From NCBI GenBank assembly GCA_024762925.1, contig JANTGM010000057.1:1-35268 (forward strand): a stretch of DNA of 35,268 bases, in the 5' to 3' direction. Each line of letters opens with the position of its first letter. Positions within the stretch are counted from its first letter, which is position 1. This stretch comes from Kofleriaceae bacterium (lineage in GTDB: Bacteria > Myxococcota_A > Polyangia > Haliangiales > Haliangiaceae). Under the pieces are notes generated by a model. That model was not told the origin of the DNA and made no database searches. It saw only the letters and a list, made by a program, of their open reading frames with translations. Shown piece after piece: positions 8,857 to 17,040 of the stretch. The position numbers were made by a program, and so were the translations under genes.

Positions 8857-9058
8857 TGTCGTGCGCTTTCTCGTTTGTCGTGCCATGCGTATCGTCGCTG
8901 AGAGGCAGGCCAGCGACGTGCTGGAGTGATTCCTTGCTGCTACGAAGAGTTCGTATGGTGATAAACGTGAAGGCAACGAGGAAGATCACAAGTGCAAGGA
9001 CGGGAAAGAAAATTAGTGGGCTATCGGTAAAGAAGCCCTTTGCCATCATGCTCAGCAT
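8849..9058 (-). CDS. ccoQ: Small cbb3 oxidase subunit (CcoQ-like)
   Basis: This 69-residue single-span membrane protein has a hydrophobic helix (SPLIFFPVLALVIFLVAFT) and a charged cytoplasmic tail ending in NEKAHDNE. Position between ccoNO and ccoP, size and topology fit CcoQ/FixQ, which stabilises the CcoNO-CcoP complex. Its ATG shares one base with the ccoNO stop (TAATG), so translation is probably coupled. Sequence conservation in this family is poor, so the call rests largely on context. Confidence 0.75.
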   Translation of the reverse strand: MLSMMAKGFFTDSPLIFFPVLALVIFLVAFTFITIRTLRSSKESLQHVAGLPLSDDTHGTTNEKAHDNE

Positions 9059-11400
9059 TACTTTGTCTCCTCAGTTGTGGGTTCTTCGCTTGCCGTCTCA
9101 TTGCTTGCAACTTCAACAATCGGCGGATTGCCGAGGCGCTTTAGGTACGCAATGAGGGCAACAAGCTTGGTATTTGGAGCAATATCGACGTTGGCGGTTT
9201 CCTTGAGCTCTTGGACGATGGTCATCGCCTGCTCGTTGGCGCTCACTTCCGCAGCCTGCACTTCGAGTGCTGTGTAGGGCACGCCGACAAAACGCATGCC
9301 ACGCATCTTTCCCTCGGTCTTGCTGAAGTCGATAGTCTTCTTTGCCAAGTGTGGGTACGGCGGCATGTTCGACCCCTTGGACGATGCCCTCGGATCGAGC
9401 ATGTGCTCGTAGTGCCAAGCAGCGGACTTGATGGGGCCTTCGCGAGCGAGGTCGGGACCGGTGCGTTTTGAGCCCCACTGGAAGGGATGGTCAAAGACCG
9501 ATTCTTCCGGAGTTGATGGCGCTCCATATCTTGCGACTTCCCAAGTGAAGGGGCGAATCATCTGTGAGTGGCAGTTGTAACAACCCTCTGCCAAGTAGAC
9601 GTCGCGTCCCTCGAGTTCGAGTGCAGTGTAGGGAACGTTGGTCGTGGAGCGCATTGCAGAGGGGCCCGCGATGATGGAAGGAACGATCTCCGCAACACCA
9701 CCAATGAGTACGGCGACGACGACAAGCACAGTGAAGAACGCCGCGCGTCCCTCGATGATGGAGTGCCAACTTGGACCCTTGCGCCCCTCTTTGAGTGACT
9801 GAAAGACGATAATCAGGACCGCGGCAACAACAAAGGTCACCAGCATCGCGCTACTTGCAAGGGATGTTGTGAAGCCCGCTGCTGCAGCGATGAGAAGGAC
9901 CACGACGCTGACCTGCATGGGTTGAGCGATGATGAGCTCTTTCCAGCTCTTTCGGTTCTTCTCAGGAGGCAGTCCAACCGTTGCAACTTCCGTCGTTCCA
10001 TCAACAGCTTTGCCGCTTTTCGCAGTCATGATGAGGTTCCAAGCCATGAGAATGAAGCCGCAGAGGTAGAGCGTTCCGCCAACGAGACGCATCCAGTACA
10101 TGAGGCGAAGTTCGAGGAGTGTCTCGAGGAAGTTCGGGTACTGAAGGCCACCCTCTGGGAGTTCGGCGCGCCACATGAGGCCTTGAGTGATGCCAGCAAC
10201 CCACATGGAAACCACGTAGAGAAGAATTCCAAAGGTGCCGATGTAAAAGTGCAGATTGGCGGCTTCCTTGTTGTAGAGCTTGGTGCCATACAAACGGGGA
10301 ACCAGCCAGTAGAACATGCCGGCTGCCATGAAGCCGTTCCAGCCCAAGGCACCAGCGTGAACGTGGCCGATAATCCAGTCGGTGTAGTGCGCGAGACTTG
10401 AGACAGCTTTGATTGATAGGAGCGGACCTTCAAACGTCGCCATGCCGTAGAAGGTGACACCCGCGGCGAAGAATTTGAGAATTGGATCGGTGCGCAACTG
10501 ATCCCAGGCTCCGCGGAGTGTGAGTAGGCCGTTGAGCATTCCGCCCCAACTTGGCGCCCACAACATGAGACTGAAAATCATGCCAAGGGTTTGTGCCCAG
10601 TCGGGCAGCGCTGTATTGAGAAGGTGGTGAGGACCTGCCCAGATGTAGATGAAGACCAGTGCCCAGAAGTGAATAATCGAAAGACGGTAGGAGAAGACCG
10701 GCCGGTTGGAGACCTTGGGAATGAAGTAATACATGATTCCCAACACAGGCGTGGTTAGGAAGAAGGCAACCGCATTGTGCCCGTACCACCACTGCACAAG
10801 TGCGTCTTGTACGCCACCGAACACCGAATAACTCTTAAAGAGCCCGACCGGGATTGCCATACTGTTGACGACATGCAGCACGGTTACCGTGACGATCGAA
10901 GCGATGTAGAACCACAAGGCAACATAGAGCTGCTTTTCGTTCCTTCGCTTGAGCATCCAGAAGAAGTTGTAAGCGAAGACCAACCAGATGCCGGCAATGG
11001 CAATGTCGATAGGCCACTCGAGCTCGGCATACTCCTTGCTTTGGGTGATTCCCAGAGGCAAGGTGATCGCCGCAGCAACGATAATGAGCTGCCAACCCCA
11101 GAAGTGGATTGCCCCCAAGAGGTCACTTGGCAGCCGCACCTTCAGAAGCCGCTGGGTTGAGTAGTAAACGCCCGCAAAGATCATGTTGCCAACGAAGGCA
11201 AAGATCACCGCATTGGTGTGCAGTGGTCGTATGCGCCCGAAGGAGAAATACTCTGTTATGTTGGCTGGCCAGAAGGCCAGTTGCAGCGCCGCCCAGGCGC
11301 CGACGAGCATGCCAACAATTCCGAAGACCACCGAGGCGGCAATGAATTGCCTGGTGATCTTGTCGTTGTAGACAATGGTTGTTTTCTGGGATTCACTCAT
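9058..11400 (-). CDS. ccoNO: Fused cbb3 oxidase subunits I and II (CcoNO)
   Basis: This 780-residue protein joins the catalytic subunit CcoN (roughly residues 1-480) to the monoheme subunit CcoO. In the CcoN part, IRPLHTNAVIF carries a low-spin heme ligand, WYGHNAVAFF and GPHHLLNTALPDW carry the CuB ligands, and HVHAGALGWNG carries the heme ligands. After a linker with extra membrane spans, the CcoO part has VYLAEGCYNCHSQMIRPF with the heme c motif CYNCH at residues 607-611, and NMPPYPHL with a likely axial Met. The enzyme reduces O2 to water at the inner membrane with proton pumping. CcoN and CcoO are separate genes in most bacteria, but fusions are known. Confidence 0.94.
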   Translation of the reverse strand: MSESQKTTIVYNDKITRQFIAASVVFGIVGMLVGAWAALQLAFWPANITEYFSFGRIRPLHTNAVIFAFVGNMIFAGVYYSTQRLLKVRLPSDLLGAIHFWGWQLIIVAAAITLPLGITQSKEYAELEWPIDIAIAGIWLVFAYNFFWMLKRRNEKQLYVALWFYIASIVTVTVLHVVNSMAIPVGLFKSYSVFGGVQDALVQWWYGHNAVAFFLTTPVLGIMYYFIPKVSNRPVFSYRLSIIHFWALVFIYIWAGPHHLLNTALPDWAQTLGMIFSLMLWAPSWGGMLNGLLTLRGAWDQLRTDPILKFFAAGVTFYGMATFEGPLLSIKAVSSLAHYTDWIIGHVHAGALGWNGFMAAGMFYWLVPRLYGTKLYNKEAANLHFYIGTFGILLYVVSMWVAGITQGLMWRAELPEGGLQYPNFLETLLELRLMYWMRLVGGTLYLCGFILMAWNLIMTAKSGKAVDGTTEVATVGLPPEKNRKSWKELIIAQPMQVSVVVLLIAAAAGFTTSLASSAMLVTFVVAAVLIIVFQSLKEGRKGPSWHSIIEGRAAFFTVLVVVAVLIGGVAEIVPSIIAGPSAMRSTTNVPYTALELEGRDVYLAEGCYNCHSQMIRPFTWEVARYGAPSTPEESVFDHPFQWGSKRTGPDLAREGPIKSAAWHYEHMLDPRASSKGSNMPPYPHLAKKTIDFSKTEGKMRGMRFVGVPYTALEVQAAEVSANEQAMTIVQELKETANVDIAPNTKLVALIAYLKRLGNPPIVEVASNETASEEPTTEETK

Positions 11401-11409
11401 GTATTTCGT

Positions 11410-11559
11410 TCAGCTTTCGTCGTTGTCGAGTTCTAGGGGTAGAAGAGCCAAGCGGTCTCCGTGTTCATGGCTCTTTTGTCGAAGGTTCCAAGCAAAGAAT
11501 GCAACGCCGGTTCCGGCGAGGACTAGACTTACAAAGATCAGAAGAATTATGACTTCCAT
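11410..11559 (-). CDS. ccoS: cbb3 oxidase maturation protein CcoS
   Basis: This 49-residue protein starts at MEVIILLIFVSL; the longer in-frame start would bury it deep inside ccoI. It has one N-terminal membrane helix, the AFFAWNLRQ motif typical of CcoS, and an acidic tail. CcoS is needed for cofactor insertion into cbb3 oxidase. Its start lies 13 bases inside the end of ccoI, and ccoNO follows nine bases after its stop. Confidence 0.9.
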   Translation of the reverse strand: MEVIILLIFVSLVLAGTGVAFFAWNLRQKSHEHGDRLALLPLELDNDES

Positions 11560-13919
11560 CGTGTGCTCCGCGGAGAGAGGGACAGGGTCGTGGCGAGCAC
11601 GATGAGGATCGAGCTCGATGGCATGAGGATCGCCGCAAGCCACGGACGCATTACACCCGCCCATGCAAGTGAGATTGCGAGTCCGTTGTAGGCAAGCGCG
11701 AACACAAGATTGCGGCGCACGACGCTGGTTAGCACTGTAGCCGCGTGAAGCGCGTCGCGAATGGGGGCAAGCTGGTTCGTACCCAAGTAGAAGTCGCAGT
11801 TCGATGCCATAAATGGTCGATCAAGGGCTGGTGTTCCCGAGCAGCTAGCGGTTTGTGCAGCAAGACTGTCATTGATTCCATCGCCGACGAAGAGCATGTC
11901 GCCCTGGTCATGGGCGGCAAGCCACTGCTGCTTGTCAGTTGGACTCTGTGTAGCGAATGCCCGCGACTGTGGGATGTTCAATTCATCGGCCATTTGCGAA
12001 ACGCGATCAGGCGCGTCTCCACTGAGAAGAAATATGTCGTAGCCTTCTGTGGAAAGAGCCTGAATCTCGTGACGCGCATCGCTGCGAGTATCCTCGTGAG
12101 TGTCGAGGTTGACGAGAAGCCTTCCATCCTTGCTAAGAACAGTTCCTTGTCCTGCCTTTGTTGCCCACTGCGCCTTGCCAAGTCGGTAGTGACTTCCGTT
12201 GTGGCGACATTCCATGCCCTTGCCCGGAATCTCCGTTACACAGAGCGTTGCGAGGAGCGATGGGGATTGTGCTTCCAGTCCTCGTCGAATCGCAGCGCTA
12301 ACCGGGTGGTTGCTGTGTGTTGCGAGGGTGAAGAGCACGTCTCGTTCTTCGGAGGACAGGGCCGTTACAGCATCGGTGATGGGTAGCGTAAGTTGCCCGC
12401 TGGTAAGAGTTCCAGTCTTGTCAAAGACCAGGCTTCGAACCTTGGAGAGCTTGTTGAGAAAATCTCCATTGCGAACATAGAGGCCCTTGCCACGCAGCCT
12501 TGCTTGCACAAGCTCGTGAGCCAGGGGAGTGGCAATTCCAAAGGCGCAGGGACAGCTCACAACCAAGACGGCAGTTGCCACCTCAAGTGCATGTACAGCA
12601 CTGCCAGTTGCAAAAATCCAGGCGGCGAATCCGCCCGCCGCAGCCAGCAGGACGCCGATGACGTAGTAGCTAGATATTGTGCGTACGAGGCCGGTCTCGT
12701 GTGCTGCGTTGCCGGTTTGACTGCTAGGGCGAAGCAACGCTTGCAGGGGCGAGCTCTCGAAGTTGGCCGTTGCGACAACATGAAATGATTGGTCACCCGC
12801 ATTGAACGATCCAGCCTTCAGCTGAGCGCCTTCTTGCAGTTGCGTGGCACGACTCTCACCTGTGATCCAATCAGTGGACACAAGTGCTTGGGGGGAGCGA
12901 AGCTTGGCCGCCACGGGTACCAGGTCGCCTGGAGCAATGAGCAGCTCGCACCCTGAGAGAATCTCTGAGCTCCGAATTGTCTCTACGCTACCGTGGACAA
13001 GGCGCTTGGAACGCAAACCCTCGGTACCCTCGCTGGCCAGAAGTCGGTTGCGATTGGCGTTGAGAACTCGTTCTTGGAGGTAGCGGCCCAAGAGCATAAG
13101 AGCAATGAAGACACTTACACTATCAAGGTAGAGTGCACTGTCGCGACCAGTCCAAAACGCCCAACTCGAGCCGGCAAACGCCAGAGCAATACCGATGCTG
13201 ATGGGGACATCAAGATGAAGTACGCGGCTGCGGAGCCCAGCAATCGCTGAGCGAAAGAACACTGGCCCACCGATGACCACCGAGAGCGAGGCAAGCGCAT
13301 AGGAGAGGGTGCGGAAGACGTCGTAGAGCCGACCTGAGTTGAGCCCAAGGTAGAGCGCGGCCGAGAGCATCATGACATTGAGTGCGATCGCAATGCTCAC
13401 TCCGACGCGGAGCAGGAGCGTGTCGGTTCCCAAGTCACTGGCCTTTAGAGAGGGGCCAAAACGGTAGCCAAAGCGCTCCACCGCATGCAGCCACTCCTGA
13501 AGCGGAAACTCTGGGGTAATCCACAGTTCCACTTTTCCCAAGGCTGGGTTTGTGACGAGCTTGAGAGCGCCGGGGTGCCGTTGAAATGTCTTGTCGAGAA
13601 CCCAAACACACCCACTGCAGTGAATGCCCTGAATGTCGAGTCGAAGGTGCTTCTGTGTATCTGTAGAGTCGTCCTGATAGGCCTCGGAGAGCCAGCTGAG
13701 ATCGCGACTGGCGTCGGGCCTGTCGGTGATTGGCGTGCCAGGGCCCCGGCGCAAGCTGTAGTAGCGCTCAAGTTCCCCGTCGTGCAGCAACGCATAGACT
13801 GCTTCGCAGCCGTGACAGCAAAACGCTCCCCGCATCTCGGGCGTCATCGGCAAGCCACAGTGTAAGCATGTCGAGGTGGAAAGAGCCTCGGGTGCCGTGG
13901 CAACAGCTGCCATGTTCAT
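11547..13919 (-). CDS. ccoI: Copper-translocating P-type ATPase CcoI
   Basis: This 790-residue pump supplies copper for CuB of cbb3 oxidase. The start at 13919 is chosen because its ATG overlaps the upstream stop (ATGA). From the N-terminus it shows a putative metal-binding domain (CLHCGLP and CCHGCE), a heavy-metal-associated domain with GIHCSGCVW, transmembrane segments, the ion-binding CPC motif at residues 456-458, the phosphorylated aspartate in DKTGTLT (Asp500) and GDGINDS. The two N-terminal metal sites plus CPC are typical of the CcoI/FixI group. It lies between the SafE-like gene and ccoS in one transcription unit. Confidence 0.93.
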   Translation of the reverse strand: MNMAAVATAPEALSTSTCLHCGLPMTPEMRGAFCCHGCEAVYALLHDGELERYYSLRRGPGTPITDRPDASRDLSWLSEAYQDDSTDTQKHLRLDIQGIHCSGCVWVLDKTFQRHPGALKLVTNPALGKVELWITPEFPLQEWLHAVERFGYRFGPSLKASDLGTDTLLLRVGVSIAIALNVMMLSAALYLGLNSGRLYDVFRTLSYALASLSVVIGGPVFFRSAIAGLRSRVLHLDVPISIGIALAFAGSSWAFWTGRDSALYLDSVSVFIALMLLGRYLQERVLNANRNRLLASEGTEGLRSKRLVHGSVETIRSSEILSGCELLIAPGDLVPVAAKLRSPQALVSTDWITGESRATQLQEGAQLKAGSFNAGDQSFHVVATANFESSPLQALLRPSSQTGNAAHETGLVRTISSYYVIGVLLAAAGGFAAWIFATGSAVHALEVATAVLVVSCPCAFGIATPLAHELVQARLRGKGLYVRNGDFLNKLSKVRSLVFDKTGTLTSGQLTLPITDAVTALSSEERDVLFTLATHSNHPVSAAIRRGLEAQSPSLLATLCVTEIPGKGMECRHNGSHYRLGKAQWATKAGQGTVLSKDGRLLVNLDTHEDTRSDARHEIQALSTEGYDIFLLSGDAPDRVSQMADELNIPQSRAFATQSPTDKQQWLAAHDQGDMLFVGDGINDSLAAQTASCSGTPALDRPFMASNCDFYLGTNQLAPIRDALHAATVLTSVVRRNLVFALAYNGLAISLAWAGVMRPWLAAILMPSSSILIVLATTLSLSPRSTRWKS

Positions 13920-14650
13920 TGGGCACCGCCAGAGTGCAGAGGACACGATTGTGCTGCCGTTCCATCAGCAGCAGAGCCAGGTTTCAGATCGCGAAAGGCA
14001 TCTTGCATAGCGAGCGGCCGCCAAACCAAGACGATTGCGCCGACTGCCAGTACCACTGCAAGCGCCTTTTGCCGAAACGGTCGTCCCGAGGGGGCTCCAG
14101 CGGCCTTGGCTACCAAGCGGCTACTTGCCCAAACTCCAATTCCCGAGGTGAGTGAGAAGGCGACCATGAGGGTTGCACCTGAGGTTGGGGAACCACTGGC
14201 AACAGCGAGGGCAACGCCACTCCAAAGCGCGCCGCAAGGCAATAGAGAACTGCAAGCTCCGACAAGCTCCGGGCTCTTTGGAAGCTTAGCCAGGACGCGA
14301 AGAAAGAGCGATTTACGAGGCTTGAGCCGCACCAGACCCTCGACCTTTGCGACCTTCTGTGCCTGCTCTCGTGGCCAAATTCGAATTGCAGCGATTAGCA
14401 TCACGATCGCGAGGGCAATCGAAAGCGTGAGGGCGGCTTGCGAAGACCACAGTGCGGAAATCAGTGGTTCGCCAAGCAGGCCAGCGCCAAGACCGAGGCC
14501 AGCGTAGCTGAGGGAACGCGCAATTTGGTACCGCGCAAATCCACCAGACCCACATCGAGTTGCGTGCACTCCAAGCGGCCCACACATGAGGGCGCAGTGT
14601 GGGGCGCTTATGAGCCCCGCGATTGCGCCTGCTGTTACCACTTCGAACAT
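13916..14650 (-). CDS. Sulfite exporter TauE/SafE-like membrane protein
   Basis: This 244-residue membrane protein has the SAPHCALMCGPLG motif in its first helix and SSLLPCGALWSG midway, so paired Cys-containing helices as in the SafE/DsbD-like 'heavy metal transport' group. Members are often encoded next to ccoI and are thought to help copper handling or cytochrome maturation. It is the first gene of the cbb3 cluster and overlaps ccoI by four bases. The transported species is not known, and the family name does not prove sulfite export. No separate ccoH (fixH) was found in the cluster. Confidence 0.83.
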   Translation of the reverse strand: MFEVVTAGAIAGLISAPHCALMCGPLGVHATRCGSGGFARYQIARSLSYAGLGLGAGLLGEPLISALWSSQAALTLSIALAIVMLIAAIRIWPREQAQKVAKVEGLVRLKPRKSLFLRVLAKLPKSPELVGACSSLLPCGALWSGVALAVASGSPTSGATLMVAFSLTSGIGVWASSRLVAKAAGAPSGRPFRQKALAVVLAVGAIVLVWRPLAMQDAFRDLKPGSAADGTAAQSCPLHSGGAQ

Positions 14651-15198
14651 GGGATGATTTTGGGTGACGAGTGCACAGGCCGAGCCGAAGCTAAGCCCCT
14701 AGAAAGAAAGAGAGTGAGGCCAGAAGTCTGAAAATTTTGCACGTACAGGTACACGCCACGCAAAGCCTGCAAAACCGTGCGTGTGCGGGCAGTTGGAGAA
14801 CAATTCTGTACGAAATACAACATGTGCAGAGCCCTGGGCTACGCACCCAGTCGGTTCAATTGTGTTGAACCTAAAGCGATCGTGATGATTCTCTGGGACA
14901 CCCTCGGGGTACCACGCGCAATCACGTGGGTCACCGGTTTCGCTTGCGGCTTTTTGTCGCTGGACAAATCGATGCACGATTCAAGCTATCTATGCGTGTG
15001 GGTGAGGCATAACAGCCCACCAGACAAACTCTTATTTCCCTTACGTCACCTTCGGGATGCAACATCACCCTCCCAACCTCAAAGCGAACGTTTTGCGTCT
15101 GGGGCCGAGTTGTCAGCAAAATGTTGCGTTGCCAACGCTGTGCGCCCTGTCTTCTGTGGTGGTTGCGGCTGGCTTCCGTCTTGCTTTGTATGGGTAAC
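14651..15198. other. Divergent regulatory region between cbb3 cluster and CBS gene
   Basis: About 550 bases without a supported gene separate the leftward cbb3 cluster from the rightward CBS-domain gene. The region must hold both promoters. It contains a perfect 19-bp palindrome at 14853-14871 and an adjacent smaller inverted repeat at 14834-14850. No clear FNR/ANR box (TTGAT-N4-ATCAA), which would be usual for a cbb3 operon, was found. A weak open frame at 15121 could extend the CBS protein but has no supporting features. Confidence 0.5.
14853..14871. promoter_or_regulatory. Perfect palindrome, candidate operator
   Basis: The sequence GGTTCAATTGTGTTGAACC has perfect seven-base arms around a five-base centre. 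Its dyad symmetry and location between divergent genes suit a dimeric repressor or activator. It does not match the FNR consensus. A second inverted repeat (CTGGG and CCCAG arms, 14834-14850) adjoins it. The regulator is unknown. Confidence 0.45.
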
Positions 15199-15591
15199 AT
15201 GCCTGGAACGACTGTCGCCGACTTCATGTCTCATTCACTACACTCACTCGAACCAGAGCACAGTTTGGTCGCCGCACGACGGCTGATGCGCCGGCACAAA
15301 ATTCGCCACCTTCCCATCCTTGAGAATGGCGAGCTCAAGGGGGTTGTCTCCCAACGCGACCTGTACTTCGTTGAGAGTCTTGACGACGCAGACCCCAAAG
15401 AAATCACGGTCGGAGAGGCCATGACAGAAGATGTCTTGGCGGTTGCGCCCACTCTCTCGGTCACCGAGGTCGCTCGGCGCATGGCGGAGCAACGGGTTGG
15501 TTCAGCGGTTGTAATCGAGAACGGCAAGGTGGCCGGCATTTTTACGACCATGGATGCACTACAAGTCCTCGCTGACTGCGTTCAGGCGTAA
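15199..15591 (+). CDS. CBS-domain pair protein
   Basis: This protein of about 130 residues consists of two CBS motifs. The first runs from FMSHSLHSLEPEHS through HLPILENGELKGVVSQRDL, the second from AMTEDVLAVAPTLS through SAVVIENGKVAGIFTTMDAL. CBS pairs bind adenosyl nucleotides and act as energy or redox sensors. The start at 15199 (MPGTTVADF) is chosen by homology; an ATG at 15190 is equally possible, and neither has a clear ribosome-binding site. It faces away from the cbb3 operon across a shared regulatory region. Its TAA stop lies directly against a family A repeat. Confidence 0.8.
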   Translation: MPGTTVADFMSHSLHSLEPEHSLVAARRLMRRHKIRHLPILENGELKGVVSQRDLYFVESLDDADPKEITVGEAMTEDVLAVAPTLSVTEVARRMAEQRVGSAVVIENGKVAGIFTTMDALQVLADCVQA

Positions 15592-15780
15592 CTCGTGCGC
15601 GATTCATGAATATAGAACGCGCTCACTCGTCTTCTCGGCCGCTGGAGAGACTGGCTCAGCCAGTCTTCTTCGTTGTTCCTCGGTCGCTTGCCCCAGCAAA
15701 CTCCCTCTTCCTCTTCCCGCCTCGCCAGCAAACGAGCTGACTTCGCGATCACGAATCAATGTCCATGGATCGCGCACTAG
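15592..15780. repeat. Complete copy of dispersed foldback repeat (family A)
   Basis: The 181-bp interior (15596-15776) is nearly identical to the copy at 61-234, apart from a six-base CTCTTC duplication and a few substitutions. Ends are TGCGCGATTCATG and the inverse of TGCGCGATCCATG. The central hairpin arms GACTGGC (15649-15655) and GCCAGTC (15659-15665) are conserved, while the loop changed from TTT to TCA. It is bordered by CTCG on the left, next to the TAA stop of the CBS gene, and CTAG on the right. Confidence 0.88.
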
Positions 15781-15790
15781 GATGGTCCAA

Positions 15791-15957
15791 AGCTAGAGCG
15801 TATCTCACAACCTCTTCGGTCGTCTGAGTCCCGATCTGCGGCGCATCTCGGCGTCGCGAAACCTGCCGTAGAGCAACTATGCCTGCGCTCTCTCTCCTGG
15901 ACCTGCTCTCAGCTCGGGCCTCATACTCGGTCAGCGGGTATGAGATACGCTCTAGCT
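15791..15957. mobile_element. MITE-like foldback element (family B) at the cpsD 3' end
   Basis: This 167-bp element has perfect 17-bp terminal inverted repeats: AGCTAGAGCGTATCTCA at 15791-15807 and its exact complement at 15941-15957. A subterminal pair at 15825-15838 and 15910-15923 matches in 12 of 14 positions, so the whole unit can fold back. Both ends contain CTAG, which may be a four-base target duplication. The right CTAG supplies the TAG stop of the polysaccharide ATPase gene. The unit is unrelated in sequence to family A, has no coding capacity, and is probably moved by a transposase encoded elsewhere. Confidence 0.8.
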
Positions 15958-17040
15958 CTCAAAGAGGGTCGTTCCCAAAATCTTTGTGGGTGTGAGCTGA
16001 TCCACTGCGTTGCGTATGTCTCGGGCAGTCACATGCTTCGTTCGTGCAGCGAGAAGAACTCCATCGGTAGCATCTTGGATGAGATTGACGTCAGCGTTGC
16101 CTAGGACCGATGGACAGTCCACAACAATGTGCTCATAGGGGCCCAGTCGCAGGCGCTCCATAGCGATAGCAAATGCCGGCGCGTCTAGGCGTGCACGGTT
16201 TTCTCCACGCGGATCAATTGCAGCGACATGCAATCCAGTCGATGCGATATCTACAAGAGTCCAAGGAGCAAATGGCTCGTCTCGGTGTTTTTCTAATTGC
16301 GCGGCAAAGCACCAAGGTGGAACAAAGCGCATGCTGCTGGCAATCTTTGGGTTGCGCAAGTTGGCGTCTATCAGCAGCACCTGTGAGCGACCACATTCCG
16401 CCAATGCCATGGCCAGATTGATCGCCGTTGTGGTTTTGCCGCAGCCATCGTGAGGCCCCGATACTGCGATGACCTGTGGGTGCCCAGCTCCGAGCACGTG
16501 GTGCCGAAGAACCCGAAATGCCGCTGCTTGTTCGGAGTCAGGTTGGGCGAGCAGCACGAGTCGAGAGTCGTATGGGCTGTCCCTGGGAATCTCGTGTTGT
16601 ACCAGCTCAATTTCGGGAGGCTGGAGGTTTTGCGAACTTGGGTGCGACTCCATCGCGACTGATCCTTGTGCGCTCTCAAGACCGGCTTGGACGGCCGCCG
16701 CGCCCGATTCGGCACTCATCACGACAGTGTGCTGCTCTTGGCCAGAGGGCAGCCCGTATTTCTTGCGCGGCTTGACCTGGCTTCGGCCCGCTGCGCCCAC
16801 AACTTGGCCGGGTTTCATGATCAGCGTACTGCGCGGATCGGCTTGGGAGGGTGGCGTTGTGGCTGCCGCGTTGGGCTGGGACTGCGAACGCGCCCCAGAA
16901 GCCCGAATCTGGGTGCCAAGGTCCGCGGCAAAACGTTGTTTGGTTACACGCTTGGCCGGAATTTCGCCTTTCGCGATGTCGGTGTTTTTCTTAGTCCCCT
17001 GGCTCTGTGGGGATTTCGAGTAGTCTTTGGTTCTAGCCAC
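15952..17040 (-). CDS. CpsD/CapB-like P-loop ATPase of exopolysaccharide synthesis
   Basis: This 362-residue protein starts with GTG at 17040, which has an AGGAG ribosome-binding site eight bases upstream. About 170 residues of low-complexity, basic and Ser/Gln-rich sequence precede [17 protein letters not shown] and the Walker A motif [10 protein letters not shown] (Lys202). Walker A' is [10 protein letters not shown] and Walker B lies in [11 protein letters not shown]. This is the cytoplasmic ATPase of bacterial tyrosine autokinases, which pairs with Wzz-type chain-length proteins. The C-terminus ends shortly after ILGTTLFES and has no tyrosine cluster, so it may be an ATPase without autokinase activity. 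It overlaps the upstream chain-length gene by eight bases. Confidence 0.83.
   Translation of the reverse strand: MARTKDYSKSPQSQGTKKNTDIAKGEIPAKRVTKQRFAADLGTQIRASGARSQSQPNAAATTPPSQADPRSTLIMKPGQVVGAAGRSQVKPRKKYGLPSGQEQHTVVMSAESGAAAVQAGLESAQGSVAMESHPSSQNLQPPEIELVQHEIPRDSPYDSRLVLLAQPDSEQAAAFRVLRHHVLGAGHPQVIAVSGPHDGCGKTTTAINLAMALAECGRSQVLLIDANLRNPKIASSMRFVPPWCFAAQLEKHRDEPFAPWTLVDIASTGLHVAAIDPRGENRARLDAPAFAIAMERLRLGPYEHIVVDCPSVLGNADVNLIQDATDGVLLAARTKHVTARDIRNAVDQLTPTKILGTTLFES

Noticed and set aside
14829-14871. Possible tRNA-Arg: CTGGG-CTACGCA-CCCAG looks like an anticodon arm with ACG
   Set aside because: No D-arm or acceptor stem can be formed, position 37 would be C, and the following palindrome does not make a seven-base T-loop.
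14651-15190. FNR/ANR box for the cbb3 operon
   Set aside because: No TTGAT-N4-ATCAA-like site was found by eye on either strand.
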